Assembly (NCBI RefSeq): GCF_030814835.1
Contig: NZ_JAUSVS010000013.1
Coordinates: forward strand, 1 to 64,000
From: Caulobacter ginsengisoli
GTDB taxonomy: Bacteria > Pseudomonadota > Alphaproteobacteria > Caulobacterales > Caulobacteraceae
Reading direction: 5' to 3'
DNA length: 64,000 bases
Shown: positions 16,573 through 23,758 of the stretch, piece after piece
Layout of the letters: every line of letters begins with the position of its first letter
Position numbering within the stretch: the first letter of the stretch is position 1
The notes under the pieces: model-generated
What the model was told of the DNA's origin: nothing
Seen by the model: only the letters and a program-made list of their open reading frames with translations
Database searches by the model: none
Made by a program: the position numbers and the translations under genes

Positions 16573-16800
16573 GTGTCAGACAAGCTTACCAAACTAGATC
16601 GTGATGTCCTGCGCGTCATAGGTGCGGCGGCTATCATGATATGCAGTATGGGCCTTTCAGAACTTTTGATCTACATCTTTCATAGTGCATTTAATATTGC
16701 CTCTATAGTCTTATTCGTTATCGGATTGGCGGCGGCAATTTGGGGCGGGGGCATCCTCCGAAGGAGAGTTTCTGTCTGGATATCCGGAGAGAAGGACTGA
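16573..16800 (+). CDS. Small low-G+C membrane protein, unrecognised
   Basis: A 75-residue ORF with a GTG start. Two hydrophobic helices are seen (VIGAAAIMICSMGLSELLIYIF and IASIVLFVIGLAAAIWGGGIL), with a basic RRRVSVW connector at the cytosolic end and the tail GEKD. Base composition is much poorer in G+C than the neighbours and codons such as ATA, AGA and TTA are used, which suggests recent acquisition. No family recognised. The weak start and small size leave some doubt, but the alternating hydrophobic pattern argues for a real gene. Confidence 0.5.
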   Translation: MSDKLTKLDRDVLRVIGAAAIMICSMGLSELLIYIFHSAFNIASIVLFVIGLAAAIWGGGILRRRVSVWISGEKD

Positions 16801-16816
16801 GGAGGCCGCCGGCCCG

Positions 16817-18025
16817 CTAGCCAACCAGAAGAGCCTTGGCGATCAGCCGCTGGGTCATCGGCTGGACCAGGGGCATGCCGGCGACCGCCATGCGCTGGAT
16901 CAGGCCGACGAACAGCAGGTCGTTCACCGGATCGATCCAGAACCAGGTTCCCGCCGCCCCGTCCCACAGATAGGTCCCGGCGCCGACCGGCAGATCGGCG
17001 GCGGCGGGGTCGTAGATCACGACGCCATTGAAGCCATAGCCGTAGCCGGGCCGGATCTGCTGGACGCCGATGCCGTGGCCGGCGGCCAGCAGCGCCTCGC
17101 TCAGATGATTGGTGGTCATCAACGCCACGGCCTGAGGGCTGACGATCCGCTGCCCCGCCCATTCGCCGCGGTTGAGCAGCATCTGGGCGAAGCGGGCATA
17201 GTCGGCGGCCGTGGAAAACAGCCCGCCGCCGCCGGATGGCAGGGCAGGCGTCGTCTGGTGATCGCGGCCCAGCAGCGAGCGCGCCTCCCGCAGCCGGCCT
17301 TCGGGGCCCATCTCATAGAGGCCGGGCAGGCGGTCCTGTTTTTCCGCCGGGACGAAGAAGCCGGTGTCGGCCATGCCCAGGGGCTCGAAAATGCGGGTGC
17401 GCATGAAGTCCGGCAGGCTCTGGCCGCTCAGGCCCTCGATGACCGCCCCCTGCACGTCCATGGCGATGCTGTAGCGCCACTGGCTTCCAGGCTCGTAGGC
17501 CAGCGGCAGGGCGCCCAGCCGCTCGGCCATTTCGGTCATCGATGACGCCCGCAGCGGATGGGACTGCAGATAGAGGGCGTCGACCGGGTCGTCGGGCGTG
17601 AAGCCGTAGCTGAAGCCGGCGGTGTGGGTCATCAGGTCGAGCATCGTCGGCTGACGGCCGGGCGCCGAACCGTCGGCCAGCTTCAGGTCGGCTAGGGCGG
17701 GCAGGTGTCTGGCGATGGGATCTTCCGGTCGCCACAGGCCCTGGTCGTAGAGGATCACCATGGCCACGGCGGTGACCGGCTTGGTCATCGAGAAGATGCG
17801 GAAAATGGTGTCGGCGGCCAGGGCCTCGCCCGTGGCCAGAGACTTCACCCCCATGGCGTTGGTGTGGACCAGCCGCCCATGCCGGGCGACCAGGGTGACG
17901 GCCCCGGCCAGTTCGCCGGCGTCGATCAGGGCCTGCAGGGCCGCATCGGTGTTCGCCAAGCCCTCCCGCGACAGTCCGACCTCTTCTGGGCTGGCCGGCG
18001 CCAGGGTGCGGTCAGAGCTGGGCAT
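16817..18025 (-). CDS. Serine hydrolase of the beta-lactamase class C/esterase family
   Basis: A 402-residue protein with the penicillin-binding fold. FRIFSMTKPVTAVAM contains the SxxK catalytic motif, LAYEPGSQWRYSIAMDVQGAVIE holds the YxN-like tyrosine (YSI instead of YxN), and the C-terminal DGAAGTWFW replaces the classical KTG/HTG. This pattern is typical of EstB-like esterases or peptidases rather than true beta-lactamases. No signal peptide is evident from the ATG at 18025 (MPSSDRTLAPASPEEVGLS); an upstream in-frame start would add a tail without one. A cytosolic esterase is favoured. Confidence 0.82.
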   Translation of the reverse strand: MPSSDRTLAPASPEEVGLSREGLANTDAALQALIDAGELAGAVTLVARHGRLVHTNAMGVKSLATGEALAADTIFRIFSMTKPVTAVAMVILYDQGLWRPEDPIARHLPALADLKLADGSAPGRQPTMLDLMTHTAGFSYGFTPDDPVDALYLQSHPLRASSMTEMAERLGALPLAYEPGSQWRYSIAMDVQGAVIEGLSGQSLPDFMRTRIFEPLGMADTGFFVPAEKQDRLPGLYEMGPEGRLREARSLLGRDHQTTPALPSGGGGLFSTAADYARFAQMLLNRGEWAGQRIVSPQAVALMTTNHLSEALLAAGHGIGVQQIRPGYGYGFNGVVIYDPAAADLPVGAGTYLWDGAAGTWFWIDPVNDLLFVGLIQRMAVAGMPLVQPMTQRLIAKALLVG

Positions 18026-18103
18026 GGGCGACTCCGGGTTTGCGGAGGAAATTTGGACCGAGGGTGGCGTCCACGGCCAGGGTAAATAGGCCGCCACCAT
18101 GGA

Positions 18104-18135
18104 AAAGGCCCCGGACATCGCTGCCCGGGGCCTTT
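18104..18135. terminator. Bidirectional intrinsic terminator between the serine hydrolase and carD
   Basis: An 11-base GC-rich inverted repeat (AAAGGCCCCGG and CCGGGGCCTTT) with a ten-base loop lies 25 bases beyond the carD stop. On the minus strand the stem is followed by TTTTCC. It is well placed to end carD transcription. Confidence 0.65.
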
Positions 18136-18160
18136 CCGTTTCGACTACCGAAGGCGCCTC

Positions 18161-18664
18161 TTACGCGGCCTTCTGCAGCGACTTGGTCAGCATGTTGACC
18201 GCTGCGTCGCGGTCGATGCGCTCGATGGCGGCGACTTCGCGGGCCATGCGGTCCAGGGCCGACTCATAGAGCTGGCGTTCGCTGTAGGACTGCTCGGGCT
18301 GGTTTTCAGCCCGGTGCAGGTCGCGCACGACCTCGGCGATCGAGATCAGGTCGCCGCTGTTGATCTTGGCTTCGTATTCCTGGGCCCGGCGCGACCACAT
18401 GGTGCGCTTGATGCGGGCGCGGCCCTTCAGGGTGGTCAGGGCCTTGGTGACGACGTTGCCTTCGGCCAGCGGGCGCAGGCCCGAGGTGATGGCCTTCTTG
18501 GTCGGCACGCGCAGGGTCATCTTCTCGTGGTCGAAGGTGATCACGTAGACTTCGAGCGAATAGCCCGCCACTTCCTGGGTCTCGACAGCCTGGATCGTAC
18601 CCACGCCATGCGCCGGATAGACCACGTGGTCCCCGACCGAGAATTCCAGACCTGTCTTGCTCAT
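18161..18664 (-). CDS. CarD/CdnL-family RNA polymerase-binding regulator
   Basis: A 167-residue protein. The N-terminal RNAP-interaction domain contains FSVGDHVVYPAHGVGTIQAVETQEVAG and LEVYVITFDHEKMTLRVPTKKA, and the helical C-terminal domain has RTMWSRRAQEYEAKINSGDLISIAEVVRDLHR, the promoter-contacting part. CdnL proteins stabilise open complexes at housekeeping (including rRNA) promoters; in Caulobacter the homologue links growth and metabolism. It ends in LTKSLQKAA; small hydrophobic C-termini of this kind are proteolysis signals for Caulobacter CdnL. AAGGA precedes the ATG at 18664. Confidence 0.93.
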   Translation of the reverse strand: MSKTGLEFSVGDHVVYPAHGVGTIQAVETQEVAGYSLEVYVITFDHEKMTLRVPTKKAITSGLRPLAEGNVVTKALTTLKGRARIKRTMWSRRAQEYEAKINSGDLISIAEVVRDLHRAENQPEQSYSERQLYESALDRMAREVAAIERIDRDAAVNMLTKSLQKAA

Positions 18665-18967
18665 CGCTCGTCCTTTTCTTTGGCCCGCACCCCCGCGGGC
18701 CGGATACGTCGCTCCGTGGGCGCGAGGCGAAACCGATGGCGAACAGGGCCCCCTCCGCGGAAACGGTCGCGGGCCACGTCGGATCGGTTTCAATAGACCT
18801 CTAGGACACCCTTCGCCTTCGAATGGGGCGAGCCGACAGGAGCGGCTGTTCTTGAACCAGGCGCGACGGTTGACCGTCACGTCGCTGGCGACCCTATCAC
18901 AAAAATGAAGCGATTGAAAGGATTGCGACAATCGCCGCGCCACCGGGCGGGCGTTTGGGGGTCGAAA
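18665..18967 (-). promoter_or_regulatory. carD leader and upstream region (303 bases, no gene)
   Basis: No convincing ORF is seen. The transcript leader of carD has a perfect 7-bp GC hairpin (GGCCCGC at 18682-18688 pairing with GCGGGCC at 18695-18701) ending 17 bases before the start codon, just upstream of the AAGGA site. A 14-base dyad GACGGTTGACCGTC lies at 18865-18878 and could be a protein-binding site. The promoter itself cannot be assigned with confidence. Confidence 0.4.
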
Positions 18968-19312
18968 TCAGCTGCCTTTGCCGGGTTTTTCGCTGAAATG
19001 GCCCGCTTCCAGCTTGCCGGTGACCCGTTCCCAGTCCTCGGCGTCGGCGGGGGGCGCGCCCTTGACGGTGATGTTGGGCCAGACCTTGGCGTAGTCGGTG
19101 TTGATGGTCAGCCACTTGCCGTCCGGATCGTCCTCGGTGTCGGGCTTGATGGCGTCGACGGGGCATTCCGGTTCGCAGACGCCGCAGTCGATGCACTCGT
19201 CCGGGCTGATGACCAGGAAGTTCTCGCCCTCATAGAAGCAGTCGACGGGACAGACCTCGACGCAGTCCATGAACTTACATTTGATGCAGGCGTCGGTGAC
19301 GATGTAGGTCAT
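18968..19312 (-). CDS. fdxA: Seven-iron ferredoxin (FdxA)
   Basis: A 114-residue ferredoxin of the FdxA type. The N-terminal MTYIVTDACIKCKFMDCVEVCPVDCFYEG with its missing or displaced cysteine is the [3Fe-4S] arrangement, and ECIDCGVCEPECPVDAI is a complete [4Fe-4S] CxxCxxCxxxCP motif. The following DYAKVWPNIT segment is typical of alphaproteobacterial FdxA. It is a cytosolic electron carrier; the partner enzyme is unknown. ATG at 19312, with the S4-domain gene 91 bases upstream on the same strand. Confidence 0.95.
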   Translation of the reverse strand: MTYIVTDACIKCKFMDCVEVCPVDCFYEGENFLVISPDECIDCGVCEPECPVDAIKPDTEDDPDGKWLTINTDYAKVWPNITVKGAPPADAEDWERVTGKLEAGHFSEKPGKGS

Positions 19313-19403
19313 GGGCTTCTGAAGGACTTTGGGCGGTCTCGGCGGGGCTGCGTTTTCGGGTTCCGGCGGCCTGATGTCAACGTCCCGTGCTCAAAGGCCG
19401 CTG

Positions 19404-19688
19404 TCAGTTATTCTCCAAGTCGCGATAGAGGCCTCTGGCTTCGGCCGGCGGGCCGCGGCGTTCGCCGATGGCCGCCACCTCGACGGCGATCAGCCGCCCG
19501 CCCAGGGCGAAGACCAGGCCGTCGCCGGGCTTGATGGCGCGCGAGGCCTTGTCCAGCCGGGTTTCCACGCCGCCCCGCAGCATCCGCACCCGGCCCTCGT
19601 CGAGGAACCTGGCGGCCAGGGTGCGGGTCTTGAAGAACCGCGCCCGCCAGAGCCATACGTCACACCGGCAGCCCGCAGAATCGCTCAC
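19404..19688 (-). CDS. S4-domain RNA-binding protein (Hsp15-like)
   Basis: A 94-residue protein made almost wholly of an S4 RNA-binding domain: CRCDVWLWRARFFKTRTLAARFLDEGRVRML, then a beta region ending in GDGLVFALGGRLIAVEVAAIG. The RxDxWLWxxRFxKTR pattern is the Hsp15 signature; Hsp15 binds 50S subunits carrying stalled nascent chains. The start is a GTG overlapping the helicase stop (GTGA, 19685-19688), so the two are translationally coupled. Here the acidic tail is short compared with E. coli Hsp15. Confidence 0.88.
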   Translation of the reverse strand: MSDSAGCRCDVWLWRARFFKTRTLAARFLDEGRVRMLRGGVETRLDKASRAIKPGDGLVFALGGRLIAVEVAAIGERRGPPAEARGLYRDLENN

Positions 19689-22213
19689 GCCGTCCTCGTC
19701 TTGCGACGGGGCCGGCGACGGCGGCGGTTGGCAGGCGCGGCGGGCGGCGCGGTCAGCTGGGCCAGGGCGGCGAAGGGCGAGCCGGCGGGCGGCGGCGAGG
19801 CGGGCTGGACGGCCTTGTCCTGGCGGCGGCGCCAGCCGATCGGGGCTTCGCGGTTGACCGGAACGTAGCCCAGGGCCTTGAGGATGGCGCGCGTGTCCGC
19901 TTCGCCCCAGCCGAGATCCTGGCGGGCCGCCTCGGTCAGCACCTGGCCGCCGCTCTGTTTGGGGCCGGCGCGGAGCAGGCCGTCGAGCCGCTCGAGTTGG
20001 TCGACGGGCACGGCGAGAGCTCCGACGGCCCGCAGCGCTCGCGCCGACAGGGCCTTGGCCGAGGGCGGCGGGGCGGGCAGGCGGCTGATCCTGCCGACGG
20101 GCGGGCGCCAGGCGCCGCCTTCCAGGGCCTGGGCGAAGGCCAGGGCCTCGGGGCGGGTCAGGCTTGGCATATGCAGGCTGAAGGCGCCGATGCGGACGCC
20201 CAGGCTGCGCAGGGTGCGGCGCTCGGCCTGGCTGAGGGCGCGCAGGTCGGCCTCGACCGACTTTCGGTCCATGACGCCGCCGGCCTCGATCAGCCGGTGG
20301 GCCAGGCCGCGGGGCAGGCCGCGCAGCTGGCCGTCGGCCATGGCTGCCTGCAGGGTCCGCATGGGCGCCAGCCGTCGGCCGCCCTCGGCCGCCAGCCAGG
20401 CCTCCAGGCGTCTCGCGGCGCGTTCACGGGCCGGTTCGGGGCCGAGTTCACCCAACAGCCGCACCCGCTCGCCCCCACCATCTTTCGCGACCACGCCAGC
20501 CGCCGCGCCCCGCCAGAGCACCGCGCCGTCGGGGGTCAATGAGAAGGCTTCGTCCGGTTCGGCGGCGAGTTGTCCAAGCCGCCGGGCGACTTCCGGCCCG
20601 ACCGCGCGCTGGGCGGCGCCGCGCAGGGCCTTCTCCTCCAGCGAACTGGCGGCCTTGGGGGCCTGGAAGACCAGGCCGTCCAGCCTGCCGACCTCATGGC
20701 CCTCGACGGTGACCGTGCCGTCGGCGGCGACCCCGGCTAGCATCTCGCCCCGCTCGCCCAGCTGGCGCATCAGCACGCTGGTCCGCCGGTCGATGAACCG
20801 GGCCATCAGTTTCTGGTGCAGGGTGTCGGAGAGGCGGTCCTCCAGCGCCCGCGTGCGGCCCTGCCAGTGGGCGGGGTCGGCCAGCCAGTCGGGGCGGTTG
20901 GCGATGTAGGTCAGGGTTCGCACCCCGGCCAGCCGCGCGGCCAGGGTGTCGATCTCGCCGTCGATGCGGTCCAGGGCGGCGACCTGGCCGGCGATCCAGT
21001 CGTCGGGGATGCGGCGCTTGCCGGTGGTCAGCCGCAGGAAGAGGCCGCGGATCATCGACAGGTGCTCGTCCAGGGCCAGCTTGCGGAAGTCGGGCGTCTG
21101 GCAGACCTCCCAGAGCTTTTCCAGGGTGTCCCTGGCGCGGGCCCGGCCGGTGACCTCGGGGTCCTCGGCCAGCTTTTTCAGCGCCGTCTCGTCGATCGCC
21201 TCCTCGGCCAGCTTCAAGCCTTCGCGGGGCGGCAGGGCGTCCAGAGAGCGGATCAGGTTGGGGAGGTTGGAGAAGTCGAGCTTGTGGTTGCGCCATTCGG
21301 CGGCGGCGACGGGTTGGAACTGGTGGTCCTCGACGGCGGCGACCAGGTCCTCGTCCATCTCCTCCGCTTCGCCGGTGACCCCGAAGGTGCCGTCGCGGAT
21401 GTGGCGGCCGGCCCGGCCGGCGATCTGGCCGATCTCCTGGGCGTGCAGCCAGCGGGTCTTCTTGCCGTCGAATTTGCGGAGGCCCGCGAAGGCGACATGG
21501 TCGACGTCCATGTTCAGCCCCATGCCGATGGCGTCGGTGGCCACCAGGAAGTCGACCTCGCCGGACTGGTAGAGGGCGACCTGGGCGTTGCGGGTCCGGG
21601 GGCTGAGACTGCCCATGACCACGGCGGCCCCACCGCGCTGGCGGCGGATCAGTTCGGCGATGCCGTAGACCGCCTCGGCCGAGAAGGCGACGACGGCGCT
21701 GCGGCGGGGCAGGCGCGTCAGCTTCTTGGGGCCGGTATAGATCAGGCTGGAGAACCGCTCGCGGCTGACGATCTCGGCGTGGGGCAGCAGCCGGCGGATC
21801 AGCGGGGCCATGGTCCCGGCGCCCAGCAGCATGGTCTCGGACCGGCCGCGCGCATGCAGCAGGCGGTGGGTGAAGACATGGCCGCGCTCGGGGTCGGCGC
21901 AGAGCTGGATCTCGTCGACCGCCAGGAATTCCACCTCCCGGTTCAGCGGCATGGCCTCGACGGTGCAGACAAAATACTGCGGGCGGGGTGGGACGATCTT
22001 CTCCTCGCCGGTGATCAGGGCGACAGACCGTGGGCCTTTCTGGGCGACGATACGGTCATAGATTTCCCGGGCCAGCAGGCGCAGGGGCAGTCCGATCATC
22101 CCCGACGCGTGGCCCAGCATCCGCTCGACGGCCAGATGGGTCTTGCCGGTATTGGTCGGCCCCAACACCGCGACCAGCCGCGGGGGAGCGGCGCCGGTCG
22201 AACGATCACTCAT
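19685..22213 (-). CDS. Suv3-like DExH RNA helicase
   Basis: An 842-residue superfamily 2 helicase. Walker A is GPTNTGKTHLA, motif II is AVDEIQL, motif III is LLGAGTMAPLIRRL, and motif VI is EIGQIAGRAGRHIRDG with the upstream ATDAIGMGLNMD. The arrangement matches mitochondrial Suv3, a degradosome helicase, whose alphaproteobacterial relatives are widespread. The C-terminal third is an Arg/Ala-rich region with KTRTA at the end. ATG at 22213 (MSDRSTGAAPPRLVAVLG) is preferred to an upstream in-frame ATG. Likely RNA decay or rRNA processing together with the S4 protein. Confidence 0.88.
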   Translation of the reverse strand: MSDRSTGAAPPRLVAVLGPTNTGKTHLAVERMLGHASGMIGLPLRLLAREIYDRIVAQKGPRSVALITGEEKIVPPRPQYFVCTVEAMPLNREVEFLAVDEIQLCADPERGHVFTHRLLHARGRSETMLLGAGTMAPLIRRLLPHAEIVSRERFSSLIYTGPKKLTRLPRRSAVVAFSAEAVYGIAELIRRQRGGAAVVMGSLSPRTRNAQVALYQSGEVDFLVATDAIGMGLNMDVDHVAFAGLRKFDGKKTRWLHAQEIGQIAGRAGRHIRDGTFGVTGEAEEMDEDLVAAVEDHQFQPVAAAEWRNHKLDFSNLPNLIRSLDALPPREGLKLAEEAIDETALKKLAEDPEVTGRARARDTLEKLWEVCQTPDFRKLALDEHLSMIRGLFLRLTTGKRRIPDDWIAGQVAALDRIDGEIDTLAARLAGVRTLTYIANRPDWLADPAHWQGRTRALEDRLSDTLHQKLMARFIDRRTSVLMRQLGERGEMLAGVAADGTVTVEGHEVGRLDGLVFQAPKAASSLEEKALRGAAQRAVGPEVARRLGQLAAEPDEAFSLTPDGAVLWRGAAAGVVAKDGGGERVRLLGELGPEPARERAARRLEAWLAAEGGRRLAPMRTLQAAMADGQLRGLPRGLAHRLIEAGGVMDRKSVEADLRALSQAERRTLRSLGVRIGAFSLHMPSLTRPEALAFAQALEGGAWRPPVGRISRLPAPPPSAKALSARALRAVGALAVPVDQLERLDGLLRAGPKQSGGQVLTEAARQDLGWGEADTRAILKALGYVPVNREAPIGWRRRQDKAVQPASPPPAGSPFAALAQLTAPPAAPANRRRRRPRRKTRTA

Positions 22214-22311
22214 GTGTCGAAGGTGGTGGCGATTCCGGGCGTGGGCAAGGGGATTTGGCGTCACAGAGGCGAGGTTTCCAGGGTTTGATCACCGCCGGCA
22301 CAACCTGCTCT

Positions 22312-22464
22312 CCCTTCCTCCTCGATGGAGGAAGGGCGGGGATGGTGGTGGTGGCAGTGCGTTTCCGGAAGAGCGCGGGGAGGCGACCACGCCACCCTGA
22401 GCCAGTCGCCCATATCCCGAGCGAACACCACCAACCCTGCCCTTCCTCCATCGAGGAGGAAGGG
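22312..22464. repeat. Nested palindromic element 1 (153 bp)
   Basis: Two 39-base arms (22312-22350 and 22426-22464) are inverted copies of each other with two mismatches. Each arm starts with its own palindrome (CCTTCCTCC-TCGA-GGAGGAAGG type). The centre is 75 bases. It fills most of the 326-base gap between the divergent helicase and SRPBCC genes; apart from promoter sequences for both genes nothing else is seen there. Confidence 0.85.
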
Positions 22465-22539
22465 TTCTGTGGAGGTGGCGCAGCCCTCGCCCATCCGTTT
22501 TCTGAATGCTAGACGACCCGAGAGCCGTTGAGAGTCCGC

Positions 22540-23004
22540 ATGCCCATCTACATCGAAAACCGCACCGGCGTGGCCGCCCCGGCCGAGATTGTCTGGGAGG
22601 TCCTGACCGACCTCGCCCACTGGCCGGACTGGAACCCGCTCTACGCCAGGGCCGAGGGCCAGGTGAAGATCGGCTCGGTCTGGACCCTGGCGCTGAAGCT
22701 GCCGGGCCGGCCGGACGAGGTCCAGCGGCCCAAGGTGCTGGACTGGGCGCCCAACGACCACATCCATCTGCAGAGCAAGAACTTCTTCGTCGCCACCCTG
22801 CGCTATCTGGAGATCGAGGCGCTCAGCGAGGTGGGCTGCATCTTCTCCAACGGCGAGGCGTTCAGCGGCATGCTGGCCGGACCGATCATCAAGCCGTTTC
22901 GCCGCGATCTGCAGAAGGGCTTCACCGCCATGGGCGAGGCCATGCGGACCAAGGCCGAGGCGCTCTGGCAAAGCCGGGGCGGAAAGCCCACTTCTTCCTC
23001 ATGA
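22540..23004 (+). CDS. SRPBCC-domain protein (polyketide cyclase/START-like)
   Basis: A 154-residue START-like fold. IENRTGVAAPAEIVWEVLTDLAHWPDWNPLY is the standard N-terminal strand-helix of SRPBCC proteins, and the C-terminal helix is RRDLQKGFTAMGEAMRTKAEALW. Such proteins bind hydrophobic ligands in a deep cavity; the ligand is unknown. The ATG at 22540 is chosen, although a TTG at 22528 is equally plausible. The stop overlaps the next ATG (ATGA), and the four genes through thrS look like one transcript. Confidence 0.85.
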   Translation: MPIYIENRTGVAAPAEIVWEVLTDLAHWPDWNPLYARAEGQVKIGSVWTLALKLPGRPDEVQRPKVLDWAPNDHIHLQSKNFFVATLRYLEIEALSEVGCIFSNGEAFSGMLAGPIIKPFRRDLQKGFTAMGEAMRTKAEALWQSRGGKPTSSS

Positions 23005-23462
23005 TCGACGACCTCTATTCGGCGAAGATCCTGAGCCTGGCCGCCAACATGCCGCGCGCCGGGCGCCTGGCCGCGCCGGACGCGTCGTCGGAGAAGGTGG
23101 CCAAGCTGTGCGGCAGCCGCATCGTCGTCGATGTCGTGCTGAAGGACGGCGCCGTCGCCGACTTCGCCCAGGATGTGAAGGCCTGCGCCCTGGGCCAGGC
23201 GGCCGCGGCGGTGCTGGGCGCGAACGTCATCGGGGCCGATCTTCAGGAAATCGAAACTGCGCTGGGCCAATTCCGTGCTATGTTGAAGGCCGGTGGTTCG
23301 CCGCCGACCGGTCGTTTCAAGGATCTCGCCGTGCTGGAGCCCGTCAAGGATTACGCGCCCCGACACGCTTCGACGCTCTTGGCGTTCGAGGCGGCGGCCG
23401 ACGCTGTCCGTTCGGCGGCGAAACGAGCTGGAACGCGAACTAGCGGCGCCGACGCGGCTTGA
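23001..23462 (+). CDS. NifU/IscU-like Fe-S scaffold family protein, missing one cysteine
   Basis: A 153-residue protein of the IscU/NifU N-terminal fold (MIDDLYSAKILSLAANMPRAGRL; KLCGSRIVVDVVLKDG; DVKACALGQAAAAVLGANVIG). Cysteines 1 and 2 of the three-cysteine scaffold site are present in KLCGSR and VKACALG. The position of the third reads PRHASTLLAFEA without cysteine. Members of this alphaproteobacterial subgroup may therefore not build clusters in the standard way. It overlaps the preceding SRPBCC gene by four bases and precedes yidD. Confidence 0.82.
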   Translation: MIDDLYSAKILSLAANMPRAGRLAAPDASSEKVAKLCGSRIVVDVVLKDGAVADFAQDVKACALGQAAAAVLGANVIGADLQEIETALGQFRAMLKAGGSPPTGRFKDLAVLEPVKDYAPRHASTLLAFEAAADAVRSAAKRAGTRTSGADAA

Positions 23463-23518
23463 TCGCGGCGTGACGCCTGCGATAAGCGCCGGGCTTCGTT
23501 CACCCAGAATGCGTCGGC

Positions 23519-23758
23519 ATGTCCCTCTATGAACGCAGTGTCCGTGCGGCCCTCCGGGGCTACAAGCTGACCCTGTCCCCGTGGATCGGGCGCCAATGCC
23601 GTTTTCTTCCGACCTGTTCGGAATACATGGCCGAGGCCCTGATCACGCACGGTCCCGCCGCAGGCGCCTGGCTGGGCGTCAGGCGACTGTGCCGCTGTCA
23701 TCCCATGGGCGGCTCGGGCTATGACCCGGTGCCGCCCCGAAAGTCGCTGGAACCATGA
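23519..23758 (+). CDS. yidD: Membrane protein insertion efficiency factor YidD
   Basis: A 79-residue protein of exact YidD pattern: RAALRGYKLTLSPWIGRQCRFLPTCSEYM, then AGAWLGVRRLCRCHPMGGSGYDPVPP. The conserved cysteines lie in GRQCRFLPTC and RLCRCHP. It is a small inner-membrane-associated factor that assists YidC-dependent insertion. ATG at 23519; the stop overlaps the thrS start (ATGA). Usual neighbours rpmH, rnpA and yidC are not here, but a yidD-thrS arrangement is common in alphaproteobacteria. Confidence 0.95.
   Translation: MSLYERSVRAALRGYKLTLSPWIGRQCRFLPTCSEYMAEALITHGPAAGAWLGVRRLCRCHPMGGSGYDPVPPRKSLEP

Noticed and set aside
16817..18025. An antibiotic-inactivating class C beta-lactamase
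   Set aside because: The SxxK motif is present but YxN and KTG are replaced and no signal peptide is evident, which fits EstB-like esterases better.
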